The translations under genes were made by a program, and so were the position numbers. Below are positions 43,701 through 52,382 of a stretch of DNA of 57,572 bases, one piece after another. The notes under the pieces were generated by a model that saw only the letters and a list, made by a program, of their open reading frames with translations, was not told where the DNA came from and did not search any database. Source of the DNA: a virus; the IMG/VR virus record IMGVR_UViG_3300009159_000082, positions 1 to 57,572 of that record; one strand, written 5' to 3'. The stretch's first letter is position 1; every line of letters starts with the position of its first letter.

Positions 43701-46090
43701 GCAATGGCGCAACATTAAGTTCCATTACCGGTGCAAATGTATCAGGTAATGTGGCTAATGCAACATATGCAGTATCAGCGGGTAGTGCTGTTGGTACTTC
43801 GGCGACTGTTACAGCAAATGCACAACCAAATATTACTTCAGTAGGCACTTTAAGTAGTTTAGCTGTAACTGCAAACGTAACTGGTGGTAATATCTTAACA
43901 GCTGGACAAATAAGTTCCACTGGTAATATCACAACAGCAGGATATTTCGTCGGTACACTTTTTGGTAATGTTACTGGTAATATTACGATTCCAGGATTAA
44001 ATACTCAGGTCATTTATAATAACAATGGCAATGCTGGCGCAAGTGCAGGATTTACATTTGATTCTGCTGCAAATGCCTTGGTGGTTACTGGTAACATTAC
44101 TGGTGGTCGTATAATTGGCAATGGAGCATTATTATCATCAATTACTGGTAGCAATGTGTCTGGAACTGTGGCTAATGCGACATATGCAGTGTCATCAGGT
44201 ACTACCGCTACTATTACAGCAAATGCACAACCAAATATAACTTCAGTTGGTACATTAACAAGTTTGGCAGTAACAGCAAATGTTACTGGTGGTAATATAT
44301 TGACTGCTGGCATAGTAAGTGCCACAGGAAATATTACTGCGCCATATTTTATTGGTAATTTAATAGGTAATATCTCAGGTAACTTAACAGTACCTGGTGC
44401 TAATACACAGGTCATTTATAATAATGATGGGCAAGCAAATGCAAGTGCAGGATTTACTTTTAATTCTGTTGCAAATGCTATAGTGGTTACTGGTAATGTA
44501 ACTGGCGGAAATATCTTAACTGCTGGACGGGTAAGTGCTACCGGTAATATAACCGGTAACTTCTTTAATGGCAACGGTTCATTATTAACTGGCATAATTG
44601 CTGATTCAGCTACTACTGCGGCTACTGTCACAACAAATGCTCAACCTAATATTACCTCAGTTGGTACCTTAACAAGTTTGGCAGTAACAGCTAATGTTAC
44701 TGGTGGTAATATATTAACTGCTGGATTAATCAGTGCCACAGGAAATATTACTGCGCCATATTTTATTGGTAATTTAACGGGTAATATTTCAGGTAATATA
44801 ACAGTACCAGGTGCTAATACACAGGTCATTTATAATAATGCTGGTCAAGCAAATGCAAGTGCGGGATTTACATTTAATTCTGCCGCAAATGCCATGGTTG
44901 TTACTGGTAATGTAACTGGCGGAAATATATTAACTGCTGGATTGATCAGTTCTACTGGCACCGTTACTGGATCAAGTTTCAGTGGTGCTGGTACTGGGTT
45001 AACTGGTACAGCGTCGTCATTGACTGTGGGGGCTGCTACATCTGCCACAACAGCAGGTACTGTATCTACCGCAGCACAGCCAAACATTACTTCTGTTGGC
45101 ATATTAACAAGTTTATCGGTATCAGGCACTACTCAAACTGGTAATTTATTAACTGGTGGTTTAGTAAGTGCTACTGGTAATGTAACCGGTAATTTCTTTA
45201 ATGGTAATGGTTCGGCGTTGACTGGCGTAGTTGCCACTAGTGTTGGTACCCTAAGCAATTTATCGGTAACTGGTAATATCACTGCTGGGGGTTTTGTAAG
45301 TGCCACCGGTAATATTACTTCGGCAGCGCAGATTACAGTAAGCACTGCTACGGGTAGAGTTAACATAGCAACGGACGGTGGTGGAGCTGTTAATATTGGA
45401 CGCATTGATGGCGTTGCTAGTACTCCTTATATTGACTTTAATAGTAGTGCTACTGTTGTGGACTATGATGCTCGTATTCAAGTTACAGGGAATACAGGGA
45501 TAGCAGGTGGAGCCACTCTTGCTGTAACTGCTGCTACATTGGCAGCATCAGCGGCATTTAGCGCAGCTGGTAATATAACAGGTGGCAACTTATCAGTTGG
45601 TACTGGCACAATTACTGTGGGAAATATTGTTAATTCAAATGCTAATGCGGTAGGAAATATTGGTAGCTCAAGCAATTACTTTAACACAATATTTGCCAAC
45701 GCAACATCAGCACAATACGCTGACTTAGCAGAATTGTACTTAGCAGATGCGGAATATACCCCCGGAACAGTATTAAGTTTTGGCGGCGAAGAAGAATTAA
45801 CCATTAGTACTCAGGATAATGACCCACTGATTGCTGGAATTATTAGTACAAATCCGGCGTATCAAATGAATTCGGGATTAACCGGAAAATTTGTAGTAGC
45901 CCTTGCACTAGTAGGTCGCGTACCTTGTTTGGTTCAAGGTCCAGTTACCGCTGGTGCTATGATGGTGTCTGCTGGAAATGGACGAGCTAGAGCCGAAACT
46001 AACCCTAAAATGGGTACAGTAATAGGTAAAGCAATAACTGGTTTTGCTGGAAATCTGGGAGTAATAGAAATATTGGTTGGAAGACTATAA
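40763..46090 (+). CDS. Giant repeat tail-fibre protein 1 (1775 aa)
   Basis: The protein is built largely from units such as TGNITGGNLLTAGLISA (about 17 residues) and longer TSTITSTANIIGGN-type variants, consistent with a beta-solenoid shaft. Interspersed modules include NGSQLTGI, AQRPSSPAIGVTRFN with WDGASW, an AINGVNQVP...IIDIRF domain, repeated QPNITSVGTLTSL and NTQVIYNNNG...TFDSAANAL blocks. The C-terminal 130 residues (SAQYADLAELYLADAEYTPGT, AGIISTNPAYQMNSG, ALVGRVPC) form a separate domain shared with the 345-aa gene downstream. The likely role is a long host-recognition fibre. Confidence 0.8.
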   Translation: MSINTTKLLSGRSPVVPYANLDSSRYEFLSLGQAEPSLGAGANSSILTISTNNTRVWSNSLTLSTVTATGNISADYFLGNGSQLTGIITSVSNVVNGGSNLDIASANANVTISVSTVGNIAVFSINGVSVLGTITSSANILGGNLLTGGRLSATGNITGGNILTPGSISATANITGGNLLTAGLISAASTISSSANIDGGNVLTIGLVSATGNVTGGNIITNGLVTATGNITGNYFIGNGSQLTGIAAASVYANALIGNTLSANVLYSSLESVGILANISVSGNANIANISIVDTTFASNGNLILFAGSAGIGIPAGNTAQRPSSPAIGVTRFNTIISSIETWDGASWVTGANVISPGTIIDQQITPDGVSDSYLLVESSTAAGILVAINGVNQVPNLSYTVTGNSITFSQIPMSSDIIDIRFITYLTSISSLSNSYGNSSINITPSGNIQFTTANSLFATMTSNSFNLLNPVSTTGNITAPNFIGNLIGNISGNITIPGSNTQVLYNLNGNIGAGTGFTFDSAANALLVTGNITGGNLVTPGVVSATGSITSAANITGGNLATDGLISATGNIIAGNIITTGIISAAGNVTYGNIFTGGLISITGNATVGNITTAGLVSATGNATVGNITTAGLITATGNVAAGNIVSAATITAVGNITGNYFIGNGSQLTGITTTYGNANVANYLPTFSGNLTADNISVTGNISGVQFIGAGNTLSNIQGGNVSGTVSRATIADTAYAVSGANVSGTVANATYAASSGFSGTVTENAQSNITSLGTLTSLSVTGNTRSGNLLTSGLISATGAVTGSSHLGAVVSASGNIIGGNLVTAGLVSATGSITAAANITGGNLLTSGLISATSTITSTANIIGGNIATAGSLTATGNISGGNLLTAGIVSSTGNITAPYFVGNLIGNISGNLTVPGANTQVIYNNNGQANASAGLTFDFASNSLVSTGTVTGSNLLTGGYASAAGNVIGSYIIGNGATLSSITGANVSGNVANATYAVSAGSAVGTSATVTANAQPNITSVGTLSSLAVTANVTGGNILTAGQISSTGNITTAGYFVGTLFGNVTGNITIPGLNTQVIYNNNGNAGASAGFTFDSAANALVVTGNITGGRIIGNGALLSSITGSNVSGTVANATYAVSSGTTATITANAQPNITSVGTLTSLAVTANVTGGNILTAGIVSATGNITAPYFIGNLIGNISGNLTVPGANTQVIYNNDGQANASAGFTFNSVANAIVVTGNVTGGNILTAGRVSATGNITGNFFNGNGSLLTGIIADSATTAATVTTNAQPNITSVGTLTSLAVTANVTGGNILTAGLISATGNITAPYFIGNLTGNISGNITVPGANTQVIYNNAGQANASAGFTFNSAANAMVVTGNVTGGNILTAGLISSTGTVTGSSFSGAGTGLTGTASSLTVGAATSATTAGTVSTAAQPNITSVGILTSLSVSGTTQTGNLLTGGLVSATGNVTGNFFNGNGSALTGVVATSVGTLSNLSVTGNITAGGFVSATGNITSAAQITVSTATGRVNIATDGGGAVNIGRIDGVASTPYIDFNSSATVVDYDARIQVTGNTGIAGGATLAVTAATLAASAAFSAAGNITGGNLSVGTGTITVGNIVNSNANAVGNIGSSSNYFNTIFANATSAQYADLAELYLADAEYTPGTVLSFGGEEELTISTQDNDPLIAGIISTNPAYQMNSGLTGKFVVALALVGRVPCLVQGPVTAGAMMVSAGNGRARAETNPKMGTVIGKAITGFAGNLGVIEILVGRL

Positions 46091-46098
46091 AACTCACC

Positions 46099-46138
46099 GA
46101 CAATGTTATTTGACCGTTTTTGGCTAAATAACATTGTC
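46099..46138 (+). promoter_or_regulatory. 13-bp perfect inverted repeat with late motif
   Basis: GACAATGTTATTT (46099-46111) and AAATAACATTGTC (46126-46138) pair perfectly around a 14-nt loop. TAAATAA at 46125-46131 lies on the right arm. A Shine-Dalgarno AAGGGAG (46139-46145) and the ATG at 46152 follow immediately. Confidence 0.6.
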
Positions 46139-46151
46139 AAGGGAGACCACT

Positions 46152-49100
46152 ATGAGCGGAACATTAACCAGAATTAATAATAATCAAATTACCGATGCTA
46201 TTTCGGGTAATACCTATTTCGGTATTGATGCTAATACCAAAGTACAACCATATTCGATAACATCGAATTTATTGGCTAACAACTTTGTCTATAGTTCAAA
46301 CCTAACGGTTCAGGGTGATTTATGCGTTACAGGTAATGTAACCGCCATTAACACCACAAATGTAACAATTGAAGATCCATTATTATACCTGGCCAGTAAC
46401 CAAACTGGTTCTCCTACTGTTGATATTGGTTATATAGGCCAACGCGGCACATCAAATAACATTGCTTTTGTCTGGGACGAGAGCTTAACATCGTTTGCAA
46501 CTGTTTTTACAGATTCAAACGCAACTGACAATACAAATATTAATATTCTTAGCTATGCTACCCTAACTACTGGTGATGCCAATGTAACCGGTGAATTATT
46601 AATCGGTGGAAATATTTCAATAGCTGGCAACATTGTAAGTCCATTGAATATTTCTGGTAATATCACTGTGGGAAATATTGCTACGACAGGTGAAATAAGT
46701 TCTACAGGAAATATCTCTACCGCAAATTTCTTTATTGGAGATGGTTACTATATCAGTAACATTAATCCAGGTAACGTTTCGGCAACTAAGATCAGCAACG
46801 GTAATAGTTCAGCTAACATTGGATCTGATGCAGGTAACTTGGTAATTACAATTGCCAATGTACTAGTTTCAACATTTTACAACAATGGAGTAGATTTTAC
46901 TGGTAACGTAAGTGCTACAGGCACAGCTACAGTAGGCAATTTAGTGGCTATTACTGACATTTCGGCTGTAGGCAATATTGTTGCTAACGGCGCATTAAAT
47001 GGAAATACCCTAAGTCTAAGTGGAAACGTAACTAGCTCATTAAATGTAACTGGTAACGTTGCTGCCAATAATATCAGCGCAGTAGACGCTGTAAGTGCTG
47101 CCGGAAATGTATATGGCAACAATGTTAGCGTAACAAATGCTATTAGCGCAGGTGGCAACGTAACTGCTGCTAATTTTTCAACAACAGGCGCAAGTGGTAA
47201 TATAACTGGTGCTAATGTAATTGCATCAACGACATTAACAGCAACTGGCAACGTTTATGGTGGTAACTTATTAACTGCTGGCCTAGTAAGCGCAGTTGGT
47301 AATATTCAAACAGCAAATTATTTTATTGGTGATGGCGCATATATTAGTAACATTAATGCAGCCAACGTTTCATCAACCAAAATTTCAAATGGCAATACAT
47401 ACGCAAATATTGCTAGTGCCGATGGTAATTTAGTAATTGCTATTGGGGCAAATTCAAATGTAGCCGCTACATTTTATGACACAGGAGTAAGTTTTGTTGG
47501 GGATGTTTCAACAAACGCTGCTGTTAATGCTAATTCATTGAGCTTAATTGGTAATGTAACATCAGCACTAAATGTAACTGGCAATGTAACTGCTCAGTAT
47601 ATTGTTGCTATTACTGATGTTTCGGCATTGGGTAATATTGTTGCCAATAGCGCAGTAAATGCAAATACCCTAAGTCTAAGTGGAAATGTAACTAGCACAT
47701 TAAATGTAACAGGTAATATTATAGCAGGTAATATTGCCACTCCTGGTGTAATTAGTTCTACTGGAACTGCTACCGTTGGAAATGTATCAACCATTGGTTT
47801 CATAACAGCAACTGGTAATGTATCTGCCGGAAATTTAATTGCTGCTGCTAGTGTCAGCGCAGTTGGTAGTGTTTACACAGGTAATGTATATTCTGGAAAT
47901 ATTATAAGTGCTGCCGGAAATATTATTACAAATCAAACTTTTGTTGGTAATGCTCTAAGTGGTAATACACTTATTATTACTAGCACAAGCGCAGGACTAC
48001 AATTTAGCGTAACAGGTAATATTAATGCTGGTAATACATGGATTACAAACGTACCAGATCCGTATGCTGCGTTGGACGTGGCAAATAAACAATATGTTGA
48101 TAGCGTAGCACAAGGTCTGGATATTAAAGCATCTGTGGCGTATGCTACAGCAGGTAACATTTTTGGAACTGGTTATACATACAATAATGGATCAAGTGGT
48201 GTTGGAGCAACGTTAACAGCCACAGCAGTTGGTAATTTAACAATTGATGGTACGGTGGTATCAGCAGGCGAACGTGTTTTAATTAAAAATGAAGTTGGTG
48301 CATTTGTCAATAACACAACACAATCAGCAGCTTTTAATGGTATCTATACTGTAACTACTGCAGGTAGTCCAAGTGTTGCTTATGTATTGACTCGTGCCAC
48401 TGATTTTGATATCGGCACAGAAATGGCATCGGCATTTACTTTTGTTGAATATGGTTCAACTCAAGCAGATACTGGATGGGTATGTATAACCAATAATCCA
48501 ATTACAGTTGGAACAACACAAATTCTTTGGTCTCAATTTTCTGGAGCAGGCCAATACTCTGGTGGTAACGCAATTAGCGTAACTGGCACAGTTATTGACG
48601 CTTTATATGACGGCAATACTATCAGCAGAAACGGCAGCAATCAGCTTTATATTCCTGCCAATGCCCCATTAGTTACGCCAAATATCGGCGATGCTACTGG
48701 CTCAAGTTTAAGTGTAACTGGTAGTATAACAGGTAATGTTATAAGTTCAACTACACTTAGTATTATTGGAAACATCAATGCTGGTAATATTTTAACTAGT
48801 AATATTTCATTAAGCGGTAATGTACTTGGAAATCTTAATGTTGATAATCAAATTACAGGCAATGTAATTAATGCGGTAATAGTTAATACTGGCAATTTAA
48901 GTTTAAGTGGAAATGTAACATCAACTTTAAATGTAACTGGTAATGTTATTTCTGGTAACTTAGTTGCTGTATATGATGTTTCGGCTCTTGGTAATGTTGT
49001 TTCTAATAACGCATTGAACGGAAATACACTAAGTCTAAGTGGAAATGTAACATCAGCATTGAATGTAACTGGTAATGTAGCAGCCGGTAACTTAGTTGCT

Positions 49101-50681
49101 GTATATGATGTCTCTGCGTTTGGTAACGTTGTTTCTAATAACGCATTGAACGGAAATACACTAAGTCTAAGTGGAAATGTAACATCAACATTAAATGTAA
49201 CTGGTAATGTTATTTCTGGTAACTTATTTACAACAGTAAATGTCTCTGCGGCTGGTAATGTAATTGGTGGTAATATTCTAACTGGCGGAGATATAAGTTC
49301 TTTTGGTAATATTACTGGTAATCTTGTTAACGCAGTTACAGTAAGTGCTTCTGGAAATATAACAGGTGGTAATGTACTAGTTGGAACAGGTATAATTAGC
49401 ACAAGTGGCAACGCTACTGTTGGCAATATTGATACATCGGGACAAATTAGTGCCCTTGGTAATATTTCAACAGGAAATTTCTTTATTGGTGATGGCGCAT
49501 ATATCAGTAACATTAACGCTGCCAACGTATCATCAACTAAGATTACTAATGGTGGAAGTTATGCTAACATTGCTAGTACAGGTGGTAACTTAGTAATTGC
49601 TGTTGGCGCAGCATCAAATGTAGTTGCTACATTTTATGATCAAGGCGTAAGTTTAATTGGAAATATTGCCACTAACGCTAGTATTAATGCTAATCAATTA
49701 AGTTTATCAGGTAATGTAGTTTCTAACTTAATTGTTACTACTGATGTGACAGCCAATAATTTTTATGGTGTATCAACCGTAAGTGTAGGTGGCAATGTTA
49801 TTAGTGGAAATGTAAGCACAGGAAATATTAGTGCTGGTGGAAATGTACTGTCTGGTGGCAATTTTAGTGCTACTGGTAATGCTATAGCAGGAAACGTATT
49901 AACAGCTGGTAATGTTAGTGCTACCGGTAATCTAATCAGTGGTAATATATTAACTGGTGGTTACATAAGCTCTACTGGTAATATTCAATCTGGCACAACT
50001 TTCCTAGTTTATACAACAGCCAATTCAGTAGCACTTGGTGCTAATATTACACTAACAACCGGCGCAACATTAGCAATAAATGCCACAGATAGTATGTTAA
50101 TACCAGTTGGTAACGTAGCACAGCGTCCTGGGTCTCCTGCAACCGGTATGTTACGTTATAACAGTACAGTTTCACAATGTGAAATTTGGAATGGCGCAGC
50201 CTGGGTAGCAGTTGGTGGATCTTCTTACACAGTTATTGCAAATGAACAGTTTGCAGGTGATGGATCTACTACGGTATTCACACTGGGATCAAGTCAAACT
50301 ACTGTCAGTTGTATTGTTACTATCAACGGTGTAGTGCAAATTCCAACTACCGCATATGCAGTAAGTGGCGTATTTCCAACTTGTGTACTGACATTTACAG
50401 AAGCTCCTGCGATTGGTGACATCATTGATGTACGTGAAATTACTACTACCACTTCGGTAACTGCTATTAGTAACACGTCTGGAAATAGTATTGTTGCTAT
50501 ACAAGAAACTACGGGGCAAGTTGATATTACCGGTAACTTAGTGGCTCAGCTTAATCCTGCTGCGCCTAGTTTAACTGCTAATTCAACTATGTCATTTAGA
50601 TTAGTTAACAATACGACCCTAGCTATACTGGTGCGTGGTACCGATGGAGTTACAAGAACTGCTAATATTACTGTGTCGTAA
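46152..50681 (+). CDS. Giant repeat tail-fibre protein 2 (1509 aa)
   Basis: The ATG at 46152 is chosen because AAGGGAG lies six bases upstream. The shaft uses units like SLSGNVTSTLNVTGNV and TGNVYGGNLLTAGLVSA. A three-fold module of the form FIGDG(A/Y)YISNIN...STKISNG...FYD(T)GVSF occurs near 46730, 47320 and 49480. In the middle (about 48100-48650) is a known fibre domain (LDIKASVAYAT, IDGTVVSAGERVLIK, NGIYTV, ADTGWVCITNNPITVGTT). The C-terminus has AQRPGSPATGMLRYN, a WNGAAW motif and an NGVVQIPTTAY domain also seen in fibre protein 1. It ends before a strong terminator. Confidence 0.8.
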   Translation: MSGTLTRINNNQITDAISGNTYFGIDANTKVQPYSITSNLLANNFVYSSNLTVQGDLCVTGNVTAINTTNVTIEDPLLYLASNQTGSPTVDIGYIGQRGTSNNIAFVWDESLTSFATVFTDSNATDNTNINILSYATLTTGDANVTGELLIGGNISIAGNIVSPLNISGNITVGNIATTGEISSTGNISTANFFIGDGYYISNINPGNVSATKISNGNSSANIGSDAGNLVITIANVLVSTFYNNGVDFTGNVSATGTATVGNLVAITDISAVGNIVANGALNGNTLSLSGNVTSSLNVTGNVAANNISAVDAVSAAGNVYGNNVSVTNAISAGGNVTAANFSTTGASGNITGANVIASTTLTATGNVYGGNLLTAGLVSAVGNIQTANYFIGDGAYISNINAANVSSTKISNGNTYANIASADGNLVIAIGANSNVAATFYDTGVSFVGDVSTNAAVNANSLSLIGNVTSALNVTGNVTAQYIVAITDVSALGNIVANSAVNANTLSLSGNVTSTLNVTGNIIAGNIATPGVISSTGTATVGNVSTIGFITATGNVSAGNLIAAASVSAVGSVYTGNVYSGNIISAAGNIITNQTFVGNALSGNTLIITSTSAGLQFSVTGNINAGNTWITNVPDPYAALDVANKQYVDSVAQGLDIKASVAYATAGNIFGTGYTYNNGSSGVGATLTATAVGNLTIDGTVVSAGERVLIKNEVGAFVNNTTQSAAFNGIYTVTTAGSPSVAYVLTRATDFDIGTEMASAFTFVEYGSTQADTGWVCITNNPITVGTTQILWSQFSGAGQYSGGNAISVTGTVIDALYDGNTISRNGSNQLYIPANAPLVTPNIGDATGSSLSVTGSITGNVISSTTLSIIGNINAGNILTSNISLSGNVLGNLNVDNQITGNVINAVIVNTGNLSLSGNVTSTLNVTGNVISGNLVAVYDVSALGNVVSNNALNGNTLSLSGNVTSALNVTGNVAAGNLVAVYDVSAFGNVVSNNALNGNTLSLSGNVTSTLNVTGNVISGNLFTTVNVSAAGNVIGGNILTGGDISSFGNITGNLVNAVTVSASGNITGGNVLVGTGIISTSGNATVGNIDTSGQISALGNISTGNFFIGDGAYISNINAANVSSTKITNGGSYANIASTGGNLVIAVGAASNVVATFYDQGVSLIGNIATNASINANQLSLSGNVVSNLIVTTDVTANNFYGVSTVSVGGNVISGNVSTGNISAGGNVLSGGNFSATGNAIAGNVLTAGNVSATGNLISGNILTGGYISSTGNIQSGTTFLVYTTANSVALGANITLTTGATLAINATDSMLIPVGNVAQRPGSPATGMLRYNSTVSQCEIWNGAAWVAVGGSSYTVIANEQFAGDGSTTVFTLGSSQTTVSCIVTINGVVQIPTTAYAVSGVFPTCVLTFTEAPAIGDIIDVREITTTTSVTAISNTSGNSIVAIQETTGQVDITGNLVAQLNPAAPSLTANSTMSFRLVNNTTLAILVRGTDGVTRTANITVS
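48955..49230 (+). repeat. 132-bp tandem repeat in fibre protein 2
   Basis: A 60-bp segment at 48996-49055 recurs identically at 49128-49187, and the surrounding sequence follows the same 132-bp (44-codon) period. This is the most DNA-identical repeat noted in the fibre genes. Confidence 0.85.
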
Positions 50682-50702
50682 TTACTAGTTAGTGTATGAA
50701 AG

Positions 50703-50729
50703 GACGGGGCTCAGAAGCCCCGTCTTTTT
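50703..50729 (+). terminator. Rho-independent terminator after fibre protein 2
   Basis: GACGGGGC/GCCCCGTC (50703-50710 with 50717-50724) with a 6-nt loop is followed by five T. Confidence 0.95.
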
Positions 50730-50732
50730 GAC

Positions 50733-50740
50733 TAAATAAT
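50733..50740 (+). promoter_or_regulatory. Late-promoter motif directly after the terminator
   Basis: TAAATAAT starts four bases after the terminator T-run and lies 19 bases before the ATG at 50760, forming a terminator-promoter junction. Confidence 0.6.
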
Positions 50741-50759
50741 GCTATAATTGGAAAAAAAG

Positions 50760-51485
50760 ATGACACTAACTCGAATCCGAGCAGGACAAATATCCGACAT
50801 TGACTATAAACAAGCCGTACGTGTGCTGGAACTGGCCAATGTTACATTATCAGGTGGAACTCCCAGCACCGTTGACGGGGTAAGTCTTAACATTAACGAT
50901 CGTATTCTGGTAGCCGGACAATCTACAGCTAGTCAAAATGGATTGTATGATGTATCCATAGTTGGTTCCGGAAGTAACGGCACTTGGGTACGCACATCTG
51001 ATTCTAATGCCACCGGCGAAATTAATGCTGGAATGATCGTAATGGTCACTGAAGGCACAGAATGGAGTGATACTTCTTGGAAATTAGTCACTGATGATCC
51101 TATTGTAATAGGAACTACAGGATTAACGTTTTTACAAAATACAGGCAATTCATTTAGTATTATTAATGTAGTCGGCAGCGCAAATGTGGTGGCCAATGGG
51201 GTAAGCAGTACAGTCGCTTTTGCTTCTGGTAATAATATTTCAATAACAGGCAATTCTGCCGCTGATATTGTTACATTTAATTTAACAAATAATGTAAGTA
51301 TCACTGGAAATATACAAGCAGGTAATTTAACTACTACAGGTAACATATCTACCACTGGTGCTGGTGGCAATATTACAGGAAATAATTTAATTGGAAATAC
51401 TGTAAATTGGACAAGCAATGGAGCTGTCACAGTGTATCAGATATACAATGCTGGCACAACTAGCTTAGATACGATATTCATTTAA
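50760..51485 (+). CDS. Short tail-fibre protein (241 aa)
   Basis: The ATG at 50760 is preferred over a TTG 12 bases upstream. The protein opens MTLTRIRAGQISDIDYKQAVRV. It then has the same fibre domain as fibre protein 2 (TVDGVSLNINDRILVAGQST, QNGLYDV, TWVRTSDSNATGEINAGMIVMVTEGTEW, TSWKLVTDDPIVIGTTGLTF). The C-terminus has two GNI/GNL repeat units and a closing strand. It may form a short adaptor or a spare module of the larger fibres. Confidence 0.75.
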   Translation: MTLTRIRAGQISDIDYKQAVRVLELANVTLSGGTPSTVDGVSLNINDRILVAGQSTASQNGLYDVSIVGSGSNGTWVRTSDSNATGEINAGMIVMVTEGTEWSDTSWKLVTDDPIVIGTTGLTFLQNTGNSFSIINVVGSANVVANGVSSTVAFASGNNISITGNSAADIVTFNLTNNVSITGNIQAGNLTTTGNISTTGAGGNITGNNLIGNTVNWTSNGAVTVYQIYNAGTTSLDTIFI

Positions 51486-51494
51486 TTATATAAC

Positions 51495-52361
51495 ATGACT
51501 ATAGCCTCCAGACTTACTGCTGACGGTGTCTTATTAACCAATGGGTATTTTGACGAAATTACACAAAATTGGATTAGTATTACTCCCACAGTAATTTATG
51601 CCGGGTTATTTGATGAAACATTTTTATCTCCTGGTAGTATTGATTTTGCTGGGTCAGGAAATTATCTAAATGGCATTAATAATGTTTTTAATATTGGCGC
51701 ATCTAGTACCGAATGGACATTTGAAACTTGGATATTTCCAGTGGCCAGTGGCGCTATATTTTCAATTGGTGATGGTACACAATATGGACAAAGTTTAGCC
51801 ATAGATTGGGGATACACAGTAGCAAATAAATTTACAGTTAGACAAGGAGATGGGGCTAGCTATCCAATATCTATAACTACCACCAATTCTTATGCTGCTA
51901 ATTCATGGTATCATGTGGCTATAAGTTGTTCTGCAACTGGATTTCGTGGATTATATATAAATGGTGTTGCAGATAATGGAGCCATGTCGAACGTATCATT
52001 ATCTTCTGCGACCCAGTGGGTTGTAAATGGATTTTATGATAATAACGGCATAGGTAATAATGGGCTTTCTGGATATATCAGCAACTTACGCCTAGTCGTG
52101 GGCTCAGCATTATATGCAGCAAATTTTACTCCGCCGTATGCTCCTTTAGTATCTGTGCCTAATACCCAATTATTGCTGTGTGCCCCCAATAATGGGGGAG
52201 CTTTTGCAGATACCAGTCCAAACAATTTTAAAGTGTTATTAGTAGGAAATATTCAGCCGAGTAATAATAATCCATTTACACTAAATACAGTACAACGAGA
52301 GATCGCTCCAGGAACAATACAAGTAAAAGGTTACTTCGATGAATCCAGTGGCATAACCTAA
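51495..52361 (+). CDS. LamG/concanavalin-like lectin-domain tail protein (288 aa)
   Basis: Residues 50-230 fit a LamG-like jelly roll: GSIDFAGSGNYL, TEWTFETWIFP, SWYHVAISCSATGFRGLYING, and YISNLRLVVGSALYAANFTPP. Such domains bind carbohydrates and suggest surface-glycan recognition. Both ends carry FDE motifs (GYFDEITQ, YAGLFDE, and the C-terminal GYFDESSGIT), which are also found in the 80-aa protein at 55731. It lies nine bases after the 241-aa gene. Confidence 0.8.
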   Translation: MTIASRLTADGVLLTNGYFDEITQNWISITPTVIYAGLFDETFLSPGSIDFAGSGNYLNGINNVFNIGASSTEWTFETWIFPVASGAIFSIGDGTQYGQSLAIDWGYTVANKFTVRQGDGASYPISITTTNSYAANSWYHVAISCSATGFRGLYINGVADNGAMSNVSLSSATQWVVNGFYDNNGIGNNGLSGYISNLRLVVGSALYAANFTPPYAPLVSVPNTQLLLCAPNNGGAFADTSPNNFKVLLVGNIQPSNNNPFTLNTVQREIAPGTIQVKGYFDESSGIT

Positions 52362-52382
52362 CCAGAATTTACAGGAAACAAC

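Noticed and set aside
50728-50748. TTGACT and TATAAT as a sigma70 promoter
   Set aside because: The spacer is only 9 bp. The TAAATAAT late motif in the same place is the better explanation.
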